Source: CAZBME01 sp964645835
GTDB taxonomy: Bacteria > Desulfobacterota > Syntrophia > Syntrophales > UBA8958
DNA: 64,000 nt
Direction of reading: 5' to 3'
NCBI GenBank assembly: GCA_964645835.1
Contig: CAZYDG010000092.1
Span: forward strand, 15,444 to 79,443
The notes beneath the pieces were generated by a model. It was given only the letters and a program-made list of their open reading frames with translations. It ran no database searches and was not told where the DNA came from. Both the position numbers and the translations under genes were made by a program. This document shows, piece after piece, positions 34,119 to 43,326 of this stretch (position 1 is the first letter of the stretch; each line of letters starts with the position of its first letter).

Positions 34119-35804
34119 TTAGTATGCCGGCTGGTGGGCGGGCCGGAGGAGATCTTCGATGGTTTTGACGGGGTTGAAGGTTTCGATGGGCACTTCAATG
34201 AATACGGTTGTCCAGTCCGCCATAGCTCCGTTCCACAAGCCGGGGTGTTCAAGGGCCTTTAAATCCCTTCCCTTCTCCGACTTTATTGTGATGGAAACCG
34301 TCCGGGCATCTACAAACCGACGCAAATCAAATTTTTCTCCCTTATAGTCGCGAACACCACAGACTAGATCCACGGGATTGAAGTGTGTGGCCATCCGCCA
34401 CTGGGACTGCTGATGTTCAGAACCCTGATCGATTTGATGGGACTCGACAATTTGAAGGGATTGAGCGCCTCCGTCTTCTTCGATCCAGAAAGGTCCGCCA
34501 CCGGGCTCGCTTTCATTTTTTACCATTCCGCAAACCCGCAAGGGCCGGTTCAGTTTTTGGGCAAGGATTGCAGATTTCTCTTCAGCGCCCGCTTCGGAGA
34601 AACCAGCGGGAAACACAATGTGGAGTTTTTCCCTGCAAAAGGCCGAAATCCGAGACAACATATCCTCATCGACTTGGCTATTTTCCAAGATGCGAAGATA
34701 ACGGAATATCTCCTCTTGAAGTTTGATCAGGTAACCGCAGAGGATCTTTTTATGGAGAACCGTCGCCGCTCTCAAATGGTCGGGGACAATATTATCGATA
34801 TTTTTGAGAAAAATGATATCACCATCGATGGCGTTAAGATTCTCCAGAAGGGCTCCATGGCCACCGGGACGGAAGCAAAGGCGTCCGTCCTCTAGACGAA
34901 AGGGGCGATTCCCTAGATCGACGGCGATGGTATTAGTCGATGATTTCTGGGTCGATAGACCGATATCGTAAACTGTATCGAATCGACGTTTGTAGTCATC
35001 GATGATCATCTCCAGATGAGCACGAAGCAGGGCCAGATGAACATCTGAAACGGTGATATGGAGGCGGCTGATCTTCTGGCTGTCCTTGACGTACTGCGCG
35101 GCTTCCACAAGATGCTCGTCAATGGCCGTGCGGCTTCCCTGCGAATAGGCGTGGAATTTGAGAAGGGCCTTTGGCAATTGCCCATAATTGAGCCCTTTCG
35201 GCGTCAGGATCAACGAAAGGATGAGATCAAATCGTTTTTCTGCAATCAGTGTATCCAGGTCCCAGCCTGCTGCCTCGGCAGCGGCGCCTAAATCTTCCAT
35301 GAAAGCATAGCGTCTCAACTTAATTGTAAGCTTTTCCGCTTCGGCATCCGTAGGCGTGCGTCCTGCGTCCATCATGCCATACCAATCCTTGAACATGCGG
35401 CTCGCGGCGCCCGAGGCAGGAACGAACTTTATCAGCCTCCCTTTGGCGGCCGCTTCGTCATGGAGGTCTGTATAATGTTTGTGCATCTCCGGCGCGACAA
35501 CCACAATACCGTCATTGATACGGCATGGGCGGTTTAGGGCGATAAAAGACGAACCGGCCTCAAATATTGCCAGCTGATCAGCCACCTGTTTGAATGTGAG
35601 CCCTTCGTGAATAATTTGACCGTTGTCCTCTGACGAAAGGTTCAATTCTTTAGGGAGTCGCTGATCAGGTACCTTTCTTTTCGGCCTCCTTCGAGGTTCG
35701 GACACTTTTCTTGTCTTACTAACCACGCTATTTTGAATCTTCTTTTTTTCGCGCAGTAGGCGAGATATATCCTTCTGCCTTCTTGTTGTGGTTTGTTTCG
35801 TCAT
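34119..35804 (-). CDS. DUF4301 family protein
   Basis: 561 residues from the ATG at 35804 (weak ribosome site); in-frame codons back to 35933 give an atypical N-terminus. After a basic, low-complexity start comes the DUF4301 core with KFVPASGAASRMFKDW (about 138-153) and the later GGHGALLENLNAIDGDI. These recall sugar-nucleotidyl transferase-like folds (P-x-S-G-x-x-S-R and GGHGAL). No biochemical role is known for the family. It carries FNPVDLVCGVRDYKG near the C-terminus. The gene stands alone, bounded by repeats on both sides. Confidence 0.85.
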   Translation of the reverse strand: MTKQTTTRRQKDISRLLREKKKIQNSVVSKTRKVSEPRRRPKRKVPDQRLPKELNLSSEDNGQIIHEGLTFKQVADQLAIFEAGSSFIALNRPCRINDGIVVVAPEMHKHYTDLHDEAAAKGRLIKFVPASGAASRMFKDWYGMMDAGRTPTDAEAEKLTIKLRRYAFMEDLGAAAEAAGWDLDTLIAEKRFDLILSLILTPKGLNYGQLPKALLKFHAYSQGSRTAIDEHLVEAAQYVKDSQKISRLHITVSDVHLALLRAHLEMIIDDYKRRFDTVYDIGLSTQKSSTNTIAVDLGNRPFRLEDGRLCFRPGGHGALLENLNAIDGDIIFLKNIDNIVPDHLRAATVLHKKILCGYLIKLQEEIFRYLRILENSQVDEDMLSRISAFCREKLHIVFPAGFSEAGAEEKSAILAQKLNRPLRVCGMVKNESEPGGGPFWIEEDGGAQSLQIVESHQIDQGSEHQQSQWRMATHFNPVDLVCGVRDYKGEKFDLRRFVDARTVSITIKSEKGRDLKALEHPGLWNGAMADWTTVFIEVPIETFNPVKTIEDLLRPAHQPAY

Positions 35805-35959
35805 ATCTTCTATTATCTCTTCAGGTAAGTTTGTTCCTGTTGCATCATAACCGGCAGACCGTGAATATACAATAAAAAAACACCGTCGGCAGGTTGTTAG
35901 AACCTGAGAGCGAATGGACGAAGAAGCTTGCAAACTGGAGAATCCACCCCATCCCCACC

Positions 35960-36059
35960 CTAACCCTCCCCTTGAAGGGGAGGGAAATGTGGTGCTCCTA
36001 GCCCTTGAAGAGAGGGAATTGTGGTGCTCCTAACTCTTGAAGGGGAGGAAAATGTGTTG
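35960..36059. repeat. 32-33 bp tandem repeat, about 2.7 copies
   Basis: The units begin CTTGAAGGGGAGGGAAATGT and recur at 35971, 36004 and 36036 (spacing 33 and 32). Each contains a GGTGCTCCTA segment. No coding role is apparent. The preceding CCCTAACCCTCCCC is typical of C-rich intergenic repeats. Confidence 0.7.
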
Positions 36060-36073
36060 GGTACAAACTGATA

Positions 36074-36109
36074 ACATAGTTTACAAAACAAACCTGGTAC
36101 ATGGTTTAC
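36074..36109. repeat. Direct repeats resembling an insertion-sequence end
   Basis: ACATAGTTTAC at 36074-36084 and ACATGGTTTAC at 36099-36109 form an 11-bp direct repeat 25 bases apart, beside TGGTAC and GGTACAAA. This kind of end occurs in some IS families. No transposase remains here. Confidence 0.3.
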
Positions 36110-36164
36110 ACTTGAGGCAAGGGGGATGACACCCTATGCCGTGGAAAGTGATAAACAAAATGAA

Positions 36165-36236
36165 CCTGAGGGCCAACGCCCCGCGTCTATGCCCTCGATT
36201 TGGCCGCTCGATTTGGCTGATATTTGATGGTGGATT
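36165..36236. repeat. AATCCACC-ended repeat, partial copy (right end)
   Basis: TCGATTTGGCTGATATTTG, then ATGGTGGATT, matches the right end of the copy at 18561-18756 (TCTGATATTTGTTGGTGGATT region). The left half is replaced by other sequence. The repeat end (GGTGGATT, 36229-36236) reaches the stop codon of the RND transporter gene. Confidence 0.5.
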
Positions 36237-39200
36237 ATGGTTCATCCACTTGAGCGGCGGCAGTGTATTTCGACTGTATCTGTCTTTGTCTCCAGGCCTT
36301 AATTTTTTCGATCCACTCATCAAAGAGGTCGTAGGCGGCAGGGACGACCACGAGCGTCAGAAGCAGCGATGTCAGGAGGCCGCCGATCACGGCAACGCCC
36401 ATGGGTGATCTGGTTTCCGCTCCTTCACCGATACCGAAGGCAACAGGCATCATGCCGAGAATCATGGCAAACGTCGTCATGAGGATGGGGCGCAGCCGCA
36501 CCGGTCCGGCCTCAAGAATGGCTTCACGTCTCGACATCCCGCGTTCTCTCAAGGTGTTCGTGTAATCCACCAGTAAGATGGCATTCTTCTTCACGAGCCC
36601 CATCAGGAGGACCAGGCCGATCATGCTGAAGATGCTGATCGTTTTTCCGGTCAACATCAGACCGCCGAAGGCTCCGACGAAGGACAAGGGCATGGAAAGC
36701 AGGACCGTAAAAGGATGGATGAAACTCTCGAACTGGGCGGCGAGGACCATATAGGCCATACAGACACCAAGCAGCAGGGCGAACATAAGAAACCCAAATG
36801 ATTCTTTCATAATGTCCGCCTGACCTTTATACCTTGCCGTGTAATCCGGCGGCAGGATTTTTGCGGAAATGCCGTCAAGCTCTTCCATGGCCTGTCCCAT
36901 AGGCTTCTTTTCCAGACTGGCATAGATAATCATGGCCCTTTGACGATCAACCAGCCAAATCGTACTAGGAGCCCCTCCTTCCTGAATCTGAACAACGTTT
37001 GACAACTCTACCAGCCTGCCGTCTTTTGCCCGGATATAAAGTCTGCCGACGTCGGAGATATTGTTTCGGTCTCCCGGGTATAACCGCGTGCGGACGTCGT
37101 ACCGCCTGCCCCGCGCTTCGTCCTTGTATTTCGTAATGTCCACTTCACCGCTGATCAAAAGATTTGCGGTTTCGGCAATGGAGGCAACGCTGATCCCCAT
37201 ATCAGCCGCTTTATCCCGGTCTATGAAGACCTTCAGTTCCGGTTTTCCCGCTTCGAGAGATGTATCCACATCCACGACGCCTCTTAGCTTGGAAAACTCG
37301 GAGACGATCTGTTTCGTATAAGCCGTCAGATCGCCCATATCGTTTCCTCGAATCGTATACATGATCGGAACGTTTCTTCCAGTACCGGCGATCATGGCCA
37401 CATCTTCCGCCGTTCCCCGGATGCCCGGAATGGTTTTGAACTTCGTGCGAAGATCGGCTTTGATTTCTTCCTGGCTGCGCTTTCTCTTCAATTTATCGGC
37501 CAGAACAACCATTATGGTGCCCTTGTTGACCTGCCCTGAAGCACCGGGTCCCAATCCTTGAAGGTAATTGACGCCAATAACCTCCGGTGTATTCCGGACC
37601 ATGGTCTCGGCTTCCGTGAAAAGCGCGTTCACCTTATCGACGGAATAATCGATGGGCGCCTCCAGACGCACGACAAATCGGCTTTGATCCTCCGGTGGCA
37701 CAAACTCTTTGCCGATAAAATTGGTCATGTAAATGCTCAAGGCAAAAATGATGACGGCGGAAACAAGCACCATACCTCGCCGGCGAAGGCCAAAATCGAG
37801 AACCCGGCGGTAAATGGCTTCCAGTTTCTTGTAGATTGATTCAAATCGGTTTCCAAAACGATTCAGCAACCGTACTACGATATTCCTCTTTTGCCTTTGC
37901 ACATACTCATGTTTTTTTAAATAGATCGAAGCCAACATGGGCGTCAGGGTGAAAGATACCAGCCAGGAGACCATAACGGAAAAAACGACCGTCAGGGCAA
38001 AGGACATGAAGAAACGTCCGATAATTCCTTTCATGAAAGCAACGGGGAGAAAGATAACGATAATGGCCATGGTGGTAGCCATGACGGCCAGACCTATCTC
38101 GGAAGTGGCGAAACTTGCCGCTTCCTTTGGGTCCATGCCTTCTTCGATATGACGGTATATATTCTCGATGACGATAATCGCATCATCGATGAGGATGCCG
38201 ACGGAGAGAGTCAAGGCCAACATGGTCATATTATTGAACGTGAAATCAAAGACCCTGATCAGGCTGAATGTCGCAATGACCGAGACCGGCAGGGCAATGG
38301 CACTGATCAGAGTAACCCGTAAATTCTTCAGGAAAAGAAGAACGGCCAGGACCGCCAGGATGCCGCCGATAATAAGATGATGCTGCACCTCCTTCATGGA
38401 ACGCTTGATAAATGTCGACTGATCGAAGGCGATATTCAGGGAAACGCCCGGCGGCAGGGTCTTGTTTATCTTGATCATCTCCTTCTTGATCCGATCAATG
38501 ACCTCCACAGTGTTCGTTCCGGATTGTTTCTGAATGCCGATACTCACGGCGGTCTCGCCATTGTATCGGGAAACTGTCCTCTTTTCTTCCATGCCGTCTT
38601 CTGCCGTGCCGATATCCCGGATCCTGACCGGCGCCCCCTTATACCAAGCGACAATGAGTTCATTGAAATCCCGGGCCTTGGCAAATTCTCCCTTCAGCTT
38701 GACACTGTATTCTTTCGAAACATCCTCGATGCGTCCGCCGGGCAACTCCAGATTCTCACGCTTCAAGGCCGTCGCTACATCGCTTGCCGCTACATCGAAG
38801 GCCTTCATCTTTGCCGAATCCAGCCAGATGCGAACTTGACGGTACTGGGTGCCGAAGATGCTCAGGGCACCGACTCCATTGATATGCTGTAACTGATCCC
38901 TCATCACTTCATCGACATAGGTGGATAGATCACGTACCGATTTTTGACCAGCCAGCGTTAAATACATGATGGGCGTGGCGTCCGTATCGACTTTCTGGAT
39001 GACGGGTTCCGTGATATCCGTCGGGAGTTTGCTGCGGATCAAGGATATCTTTTCCCGGACGTCTTGAACGGCTATGTCGATGTCCCGTTCCAGGACAAAC
39101 TCGATCGTAATGCTGGAGACGCCCTCAGCGCTAATCGAGGTGATTGTCTTTACACCATTGATGGTGTTGACCGATTCCTCGATCTTATCCGTAACGTCGA

Positions 39201-39381
39201 TGTCCATGATCTCCGGGCTGGCACCCTTGAGGGTGGTAACGATACTTATGATGGGAAATTCAACCTTCGGGAAGAGATCAACCCCTATCGAGGGATAGCT
39301 CACAATACCCAAAACGACGAGGGCCATAATGAACATCGTGGCAAAAACGGGGCGTTTGATTGAAGTATCAGCGAGCCACAT
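36235..39381 (-). CDS. RND-type efflux transporter (AcrB/MexB-like)
   Basis: Inner-membrane proton-driven pump of a tripartite efflux system. Seen: 1,048 residues, full length. It begins WLADTSIKRPVFATMFIM with twelve membrane helices. The key proton-relay residues are in GILIDDAIIVIENI (TM4, Asp-Asp). Segments FNNMTMLALTLSVG and KNAILLVDYTN (TM10-11) carry the other family residues. It belongs to the HAE1 group, but the sequence cannot tell drug from lipid or siderophore substrates. It overlaps the adaptor gene by 14 bases and is last in the TetR-TolC-MFP-RND unit. Confidence 0.95.
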   Translation of the reverse strand: MWLADTSIKRPVFATMFIMALVVLGIVSYPSIGVDLFPKVEFPIISIVTTLKGASPEIMDIDVTDKIEESVNTINGVKTITSISAEGVSSITIEFVLERDIDIAVQDVREKISLIRSKLPTDITEPVIQKVDTDATPIMYLTLAGQKSVRDLSTYVDEVMRDQLQHINGVGALSIFGTQYRQVRIWLDSAKMKAFDVAASDVATALKRENLELPGGRIEDVSKEYSVKLKGEFAKARDFNELIVAWYKGAPVRIRDIGTAEDGMEEKRTVSRYNGETAVSIGIQKQSGTNTVEVIDRIKKEMIKINKTLPPGVSLNIAFDQSTFIKRSMKEVQHHLIIGGILAVLAVLLFLKNLRVTLISAIALPVSVIATFSLIRVFDFTFNNMTMLALTLSVGILIDDAIIVIENIYRHIEEGMDPKEAASFATSEIGLAVMATTMAIIVIFLPVAFMKGIIGRFFMSFALTVVFSVMVSWLVSFTLTPMLASIYLKKHEYVQRQKRNIVVRLLNRFGNRFESIYKKLEAIYRRVLDFGLRRRGMVLVSAVIIFALSIYMTNFIGKEFVPPEDQSRFVVRLEAPIDYSVDKVNALFTEAETMVRNTPEVIGVNYLQGLGPGASGQVNKGTIMVVLADKLKRKRSQEEIKADLRTKFKTIPGIRGTAEDVAMIAGTGRNVPIMYTIRGNDMGDLTAYTKQIVSEFSKLRGVVDVDTSLEAGKPELKVFIDRDKAADMGISVASIAETANLLISGEVDITKYKDEARGRRYDVRTRLYPGDRNNISDVGRLYIRAKDGRLVELSNVVQIQEGGAPSTIWLVDRQRAMIIYASLEKKPMGQAMEELDGISAKILPPDYTARYKGQADIMKESFGFLMFALLLGVCMAYMVLAAQFESFIHPFTVLLSMPLSFVGAFGGLMLTGKTISIFSMIGLVLLMGLVKKNAILLVDYTNTLRERGMSRREAILEAGPVRLRPILMTTFAMILGMMPVAFGIGEGAETRSPMGVAVIGGLLTSLLLTLVVVPAAYDLFDEWIEKIKAWRQRQIQSKYTAAAQVDEP

Positions 39382-40471
39382 TGATTTTTACTCCCTTGGC
39401 GAGATTGTTCTGACCGGCTACGACGAGTTGTTCTCCCCCTTTTAGCCCCTCGATAACCTCCATCATCCCATCATACTTCTGGCCAACCTTGATGGCTCGC
39501 TCAACCGCTCTCTCTTTTTCCACCAGAAAGACTTTGACATCGGTGGCCTCATAAAGGAGCGCAGTGATAGGAATAACAATAACATCCCGCGGTTCGCCCG
39601 TGTACAGGATGACTCTTGCGAAGAGGCCTGGTTTAAGAGTATCCTGAGCATTTGGGATGATGGCCTCCAGTTGCAGGCTTCTGGTTTTCTCCTCCATGTT
39701 GGCATAGATATTTTTCAACCGGCCCTTGAAAGTACGGTCCGGAAACGAATCGACACGGAATGCCACTTCCTGCCCGACCTTTAATTTACCGACATCCTTT
39801 TCAACCACCGTAAAATTGAGTTTCAGGGGGTCGGTCTGAATCAGGGACACCATTGGTGTCCCGCTCTTGACAAAATCTCCTGCGGTAACACGTTTTTCTT
39901 TTACAGCGCCGGTCATTGGGGCGTAGATCTTTGTTTTCAATAACTTCTCTTTGACAAGGGCCAGAGTCGATTTTGCCCGTTCCACATCACTGTCCGCCAC
40001 TTCCTTCCGGGCAAAGATATCGTCGTATTGCTGGCGCGTAACAAGCTGCTCTTTATAGAGGGATTCTTTTCGTTGAAACTCCTGCCGGGCATTGGCCAGA
40101 GTGGCCTCGGCCTGGCGAAGAGCCGCCTCGGCCTGACGGACGCCGAGCCGGTAATCAATCTCATTCACCTCCGCCAAAAGCATATTCTTATGTACCTTCA
40201 TACCTTCCGTCACGGTAATTTTTTTCAGGATTCCATCGATCTCGGAACTGACGATGACTTCTTCATAAGGTTTCAATGAACCGATGGCCTCGACATATGG
40301 TCTGAGGCTCTTCTTCTCTACAACGACCGCCTTGACATTAACGACCTTTTCCGGGGCTGCCTTTTCTTCTTTTTTACCGCATCCTGCGCAAAGAAAAAGC
40401 ATCACCATGATCACGGCGATGACAATCAACCTGAACCGAAATATTCCCGTTTCTCTACTTCTGAAGAACAT
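39368..40471 (-). CDS. RND efflux periplasmic adaptor (MFP), lipoprotein
   Basis: 367 residues from the ATG at 40471, which has AGGAGG 5 bases upstream; the earlier ATG at 40492 is rejected. A lipoprotein signal (LFLCAGCGKK) anchors it to the inner membrane. The barrel-sandwich lipoyl-like half VEAIGSLKPYEEVIVSSEID and the hairpin RQAEAALRQAEATLANARQE, predicted coiled coil, are followed by KIYAPMTGAVKEKRV. It bridges the RND pump and TolC. Confidence 0.95.
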   Translation of the reverse strand: MFFRSRETGIFRFRLIVIAVIMVMLFLCAGCGKKEEKAAPEKVVNVKAVVVEKKSLRPYVEAIGSLKPYEEVIVSSEIDGILKKITVTEGMKVHKNMLLAEVNEIDYRLGVRQAEAALRQAEATLANARQEFQRKESLYKEQLVTRQQYDDIFARKEVADSDVERAKSTLALVKEKLLKTKIYAPMTGAVKEKRVTAGDFVKSGTPMVSLIQTDPLKLNFTVVEKDVGKLKVGQEVAFRVDSFPDRTFKGRLKNIYANMEEKTRSLQLEAIIPNAQDTLKPGLFARVILYTGEPRDVIVIPITALLYEATDVKVFLVEKERAVERAIKVGQKYDGMMEVIEGLKGGEQLVVAGQNNLAKGVKINVAR

Positions 40472-40496
40472 GAACTCCTCCTTTCCCGGCATCTAT

Positions 40497-41864
40497 TTAA
40501 GGATTCTCCGTCGTCGCCTTGCTTGCCAACTGTCCCTGAGCCTGGGTAATTTCTTTCAAAAGAAGTCCCGTCGCCCGTTTGATTCTTATTTGATATACCT
40601 GATGGGAATAGACCGCTGTGGCCAATTGCCGCTCCGCAGATACCAGTAGGGTATTGGCATCCATGACGTCAATGCTGTTGGCCAAGCCGAATTCAAACTG
40701 CCGGGACACGGATTGATAATTATCTCTGGCAAAAGCCAACTGGTCTTCCAGGGATTTTATGATCCCCCGCTGATTCTTTAGTTCTACATAGGCGGATTCA
40801 ACTTCTATGCGAATACTTTTCTTTAAATCCTCCCATTTCAAGAAGGTTTGCTTGTCTCTCACGGTGGCTTCTTTAACTTCGGCCACCCGCAGTCCTCCTT
40901 CAAAAAAGGGAAAATTCAAGGCCAATGAGGCGTAAACGCTTTCCCTTACAGTCATCGTTGACACGGGATACTGATCAAAACGGCCATAAACGCCCTGAAG
41001 CGACACTATGGGCCAATAACCGCCCTTGGCGACCCGAATTTGGTTTTCGGCCATTTTTTTATCGATTTCGGCACTCTTTATTTCCGCACGCTCGGAAAGC
41101 GCCAGGGCAAAATAATCATCGATGGGCGGTAAAGGGACATCTTTGTCCAGCTTTTCTTTCAGTTGAAATCCTTCTTCAATACCGACGATTCTTGCAAGGA
41201 GCGCCGATGAAAGATCCAGGGCGTTTTTTGCTCGAATCTGATCCGACAGGGCGCCGGACAATTCACCATCGGCGCGTAGAAGCACGGTTTTTGTCACTTC
41301 ACCGATCTTAAGACGCTTCTCGGCCGCTTCCCGGTAAAGGGTAAGCCGCTTGACAGTCGCATCGGCAATTTCCAGGGTTTTTCTGGCCCTAAGAACCTCA
41401 TAGTAAGCCGTGGCAACGGACATCATATAGTCTTCCTTCATGGCGTAAATATCTTTTTCCTGCTTCAGGATATTATCCCGTGAAATATTGAAATCCGTAA
41501 TTTCCTTGCCGTTCAAGGTCATGGCCTGATCCAGGCGAACGCCCCATTGGCCCATATAATCGGGCTGGATGACGGTGCCGGGGTAAACCACACCGGGAAA
41601 CAGCGGTATATCTGCCATTTTCTTGGATTCCGTAAAATCGGTGTAACTGCCGTAAGCGGATAGCCTGGGCATGAGAATAGAGCGTTTCTTGTTTTTACCG
41701 GCCTCAGCGAGGGATCGGTTTTGTTCCGTGATCTTTATCTTTTCCGATCGCTCCAGGGCAATCCGGAAAAGATCGTCGATACTATAGTCCGCACCAACCG
41801 CACAAAAAGGAAATACCGTTTGAACCAATATCCAAAATATGCACCATCCTGTGGCCTTTTTCAC
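40497..41864 (-). CDS. TolC-family outer-membrane channel
   Basis: 455 residues with a signal peptide (ATGWCIFWILVQTVFPFCAVG). Two tandem TolC repeats are seen: YSIDDLFRIALERSEKIK at the start, and ALSERAEIKSAEIDKKMAE beginning the second half. The helical barrel regions carry Ala/Glu/Gln heptads. The gene overlaps the TetR stop (ATGA) and leads into the adaptor gene after 25 bases, so it is co-transcribed with the RND pump. Confidence 0.93.
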   Translation of the reverse strand: MKKATGWCIFWILVQTVFPFCAVGADYSIDDLFRIALERSEKIKITEQNRSLAEAGKNKKRSILMPRLSAYGSYTDFTESKKMADIPLFPGVVYPGTVIQPDYMGQWGVRLDQAMTLNGKEITDFNISRDNILKQEKDIYAMKEDYMMSVATAYYEVLRARKTLEIADATVKRLTLYREAAEKRLKIGEVTKTVLLRADGELSGALSDQIRAKNALDLSSALLARIVGIEEGFQLKEKLDKDVPLPPIDDYFALALSERAEIKSAEIDKKMAENQIRVAKGGYWPIVSLQGVYGRFDQYPVSTMTVRESVYASLALNFPFFEGGLRVAEVKEATVRDKQTFLKWEDLKKSIRIEVESAYVELKNQRGIIKSLEDQLAFARDNYQSVSRQFEFGLANSIDVMDANTLLVSAERQLATAVYSHQVYQIRIKRATGLLLKEITQAQGQLASKATTENP

Positions 41865-42499
41865 GCCTGTTCCCCTTTCATATCATGATCCTCCGATACG
41901 CCTTTCCATAAGATGTCCATCACCAGATTTACCTGTTCCGTAAGTGGTCTGTCCCGCCTCGTCATCATCCAGGCGAAAATGACACCCCGTACGATGCCGG
42001 TTAGAGAAAAAGCGATGTACCAGGGGTCCACCTTCTTGATCAGACGTTCTTCCATTCCACGGGAAATAATTTCCTCTAAGAATTTTCCCAGCTTCAATTG
42101 CTCCGCCATCATTTGATCCCAAAGGGCCTTGCTGCCATGAGACAAAGTGGCCGCATCGCCTCGAAAATAAAGAATGTAAAAATCGACATTATTTTCGACA
42201 AACTCAAAATTTGACGTCACCAGGGCACGCACCTTACCGGCGACGTCCTGTTGCTTTTCAGCGGCCTCTCTCATCTGCCCAAACATTTGATTCATTTTTT
42301 CTGCTACGATTGTCATGTACAATGATTCTTTACTTTCAAAGAATGAATAGAGACTGCCCACAGCAAAGCCTGAAGCATGGGCAATATCGGCAACCGTTGT
42401 GTTATAGAATCCCTTGGCGGCAAAGACCTTTACGGCCTCTGCAAGGATTACCGAACGGCGGTATTGAAATTCCATTTCCTTGCGCTGTGTTTTTTCCAT
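41861..42499 (-). CDS. TetR-family regulator of the RND efflux unit
   Basis: 212 residues. The N-terminal helix-turn-helix is VFAAKGFYNTTVADIAHASG followed by FAVGSLYSFFESKESLY, classic TetR (about 20-66). The C-terminal domain is helical and ligand-binding, with DFYILYFRGDAATL. As the first gene of the efflux unit, it likely represses it. Two near-identical palindromes, TGAATAGCCATTCA and TGAACGTAAATTCA, lie just upstream (42522-42555) and would be its operator. Confidence 0.93.
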   Translation of the reverse strand: MEKTQRKEMEFQYRRSVILAEAVKVFAAKGFYNTTVADIAHASGFAVGSLYSFFESKESLYMTIVAEKMNQMFGQMREAAEKQQDVAGKVRALVTSNFEFVENNVDFYILYFRGDAATLSHGSKALWDQMMAEQLKLGKFLEEIISRGMEERLIKKVDPWYIAFSLTGIVRGVIFAWMMTRRDRPLTEQVNLVMDILWKGVSEDHDMKGEQA

Positions 42500-42521
42500 T
42501 TTAATAATTAATTCTCATTTC

Positions 42522-42555
42522 TGAATAGCCATTCATTTTTCTGAACGTAAATTCA
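42522..42555. promoter_or_regulatory. Paired TetR-type operator palindromes
   Basis: TGAATAGCCATTCA (42522-42535) and TGAACGTAAATTCA (42542-42555), each a TGAA...TTCA dyad of 14 bases, with centres 20 bases apart. They lie 23-56 bases before the RND-unit TetR start. The two-turn spacing suggests cooperative binding. Confidence 0.55.
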
Positions 42556-42664
42556 TTTCTCAAACTTTGTCAAGGAAATAATTCAATAAATACCCTCCAC
42601 CGTAATCCACTACAAAAACCAGCGTCCTTTATTTATTTGACTTTCTCAAAAAATTGATCTAGAT

Positions 42665-42679
42665 AATATTGATAATATT
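42665..42679. promoter_or_regulatory. Possible TetR-type operator palindrome
   Basis: AATATT-GAT-AATATT dyad about 33 bases before the GTG start of the EmrA/B-unit TetR. The AT-rich dyad near the start fits an operator but could be fortuitous. Confidence 0.35.
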
Positions 42680-42711
42680 TGAACAATTTATTAAAATGTT
42701 AAGGTGATTTT

Positions 42712-43326
42712 GTGTCATCATTTACATTGGACAAAAATAAAATTCTTGACGCCAGTCGAATCGTCTTTGCCAGGCATGGTTTCCGTAAGGCTTCTCTGGC
42801 GGATATTGTCCGGCCCCTGGGCGTTGCGAAAACAGCTCTTTATCATTATTTCCCCGGCGGTAAGCGGGAATTGATAAAGGCCGTCATCCAGCGTGAGGCC
42901 GACATGATTTTATGTGAAATGCGTTGTGCCATCGACAAGGAACAAGACCCCCGGTATCGATTGCGTGCTCTTATCGTTTCAAAACTTACGTACTTTCACC
43001 AGTTGCGAGAGCTCTTTGAAATATCTCAGGATGTGGGCGATGAGATTGCCCAACTCTACTACACTAATGAAAAAGCCTATCATGAGGCCGAGCAGGATCT
43101 TATTCTGGAAATACTTATGAATGGTTGCGAGGCAGGTTATTTCTCCATCGCCGACCCACGCGCCACAGCTCTCAGCATCAGAGTGCTCCTCCATCATTTC
43201 GAACGTTCTTTCGTCTTTGAAAAAAATCGCGACGAAATGGAAAAAACCGTGGACGATCTCCTGAACATCCTCTTCTACGGTATTATCAATCATCAAACCC
43301 TTTCTTTAAAACGAGGTAATTTCTAA
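42712..43326 (+). CDS. TetR-family regulator of the EmrA/EmrB-type efflux unit
   Basis: 204 residues starting at GTG, with AAGGTG ahead of it. The HTH is FARHGFRKASLADIVRPLGV followed by AKTALYHYFPGGKRELI. The C-terminal domain is helical and rich in Glu/Leu (YHEAEQDLILEILMNGCEAG). The stop overlaps the EmrA-like start (TAATG), so the regulator is encoded first in its own operon and probably senses the drug exported. Confidence 0.92.
   Translation: MSSFTLDKNKILDASRIVFARHGFRKASLADIVRPLGVAKTALYHYFPGGKRELIKAVIQREADMILCEMRCAIDKEQDPRYRLRALIVSKLTYFHQLRELFEISQDVGDEIAQLYYTNEKAYHEAEQDLILEILMNGCEAGYFSIADPRATALSIRVLLHHFERSFVFEKNRDEMEKTVDDLLNILFYGIINHQTLSLKRGNF

Noticed and set aside
33916..34122. 68-residue plus-strand frame after the RAYT element
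   Set aside because: No ribosome site, and the second half is a GC-rich low-complexity run.
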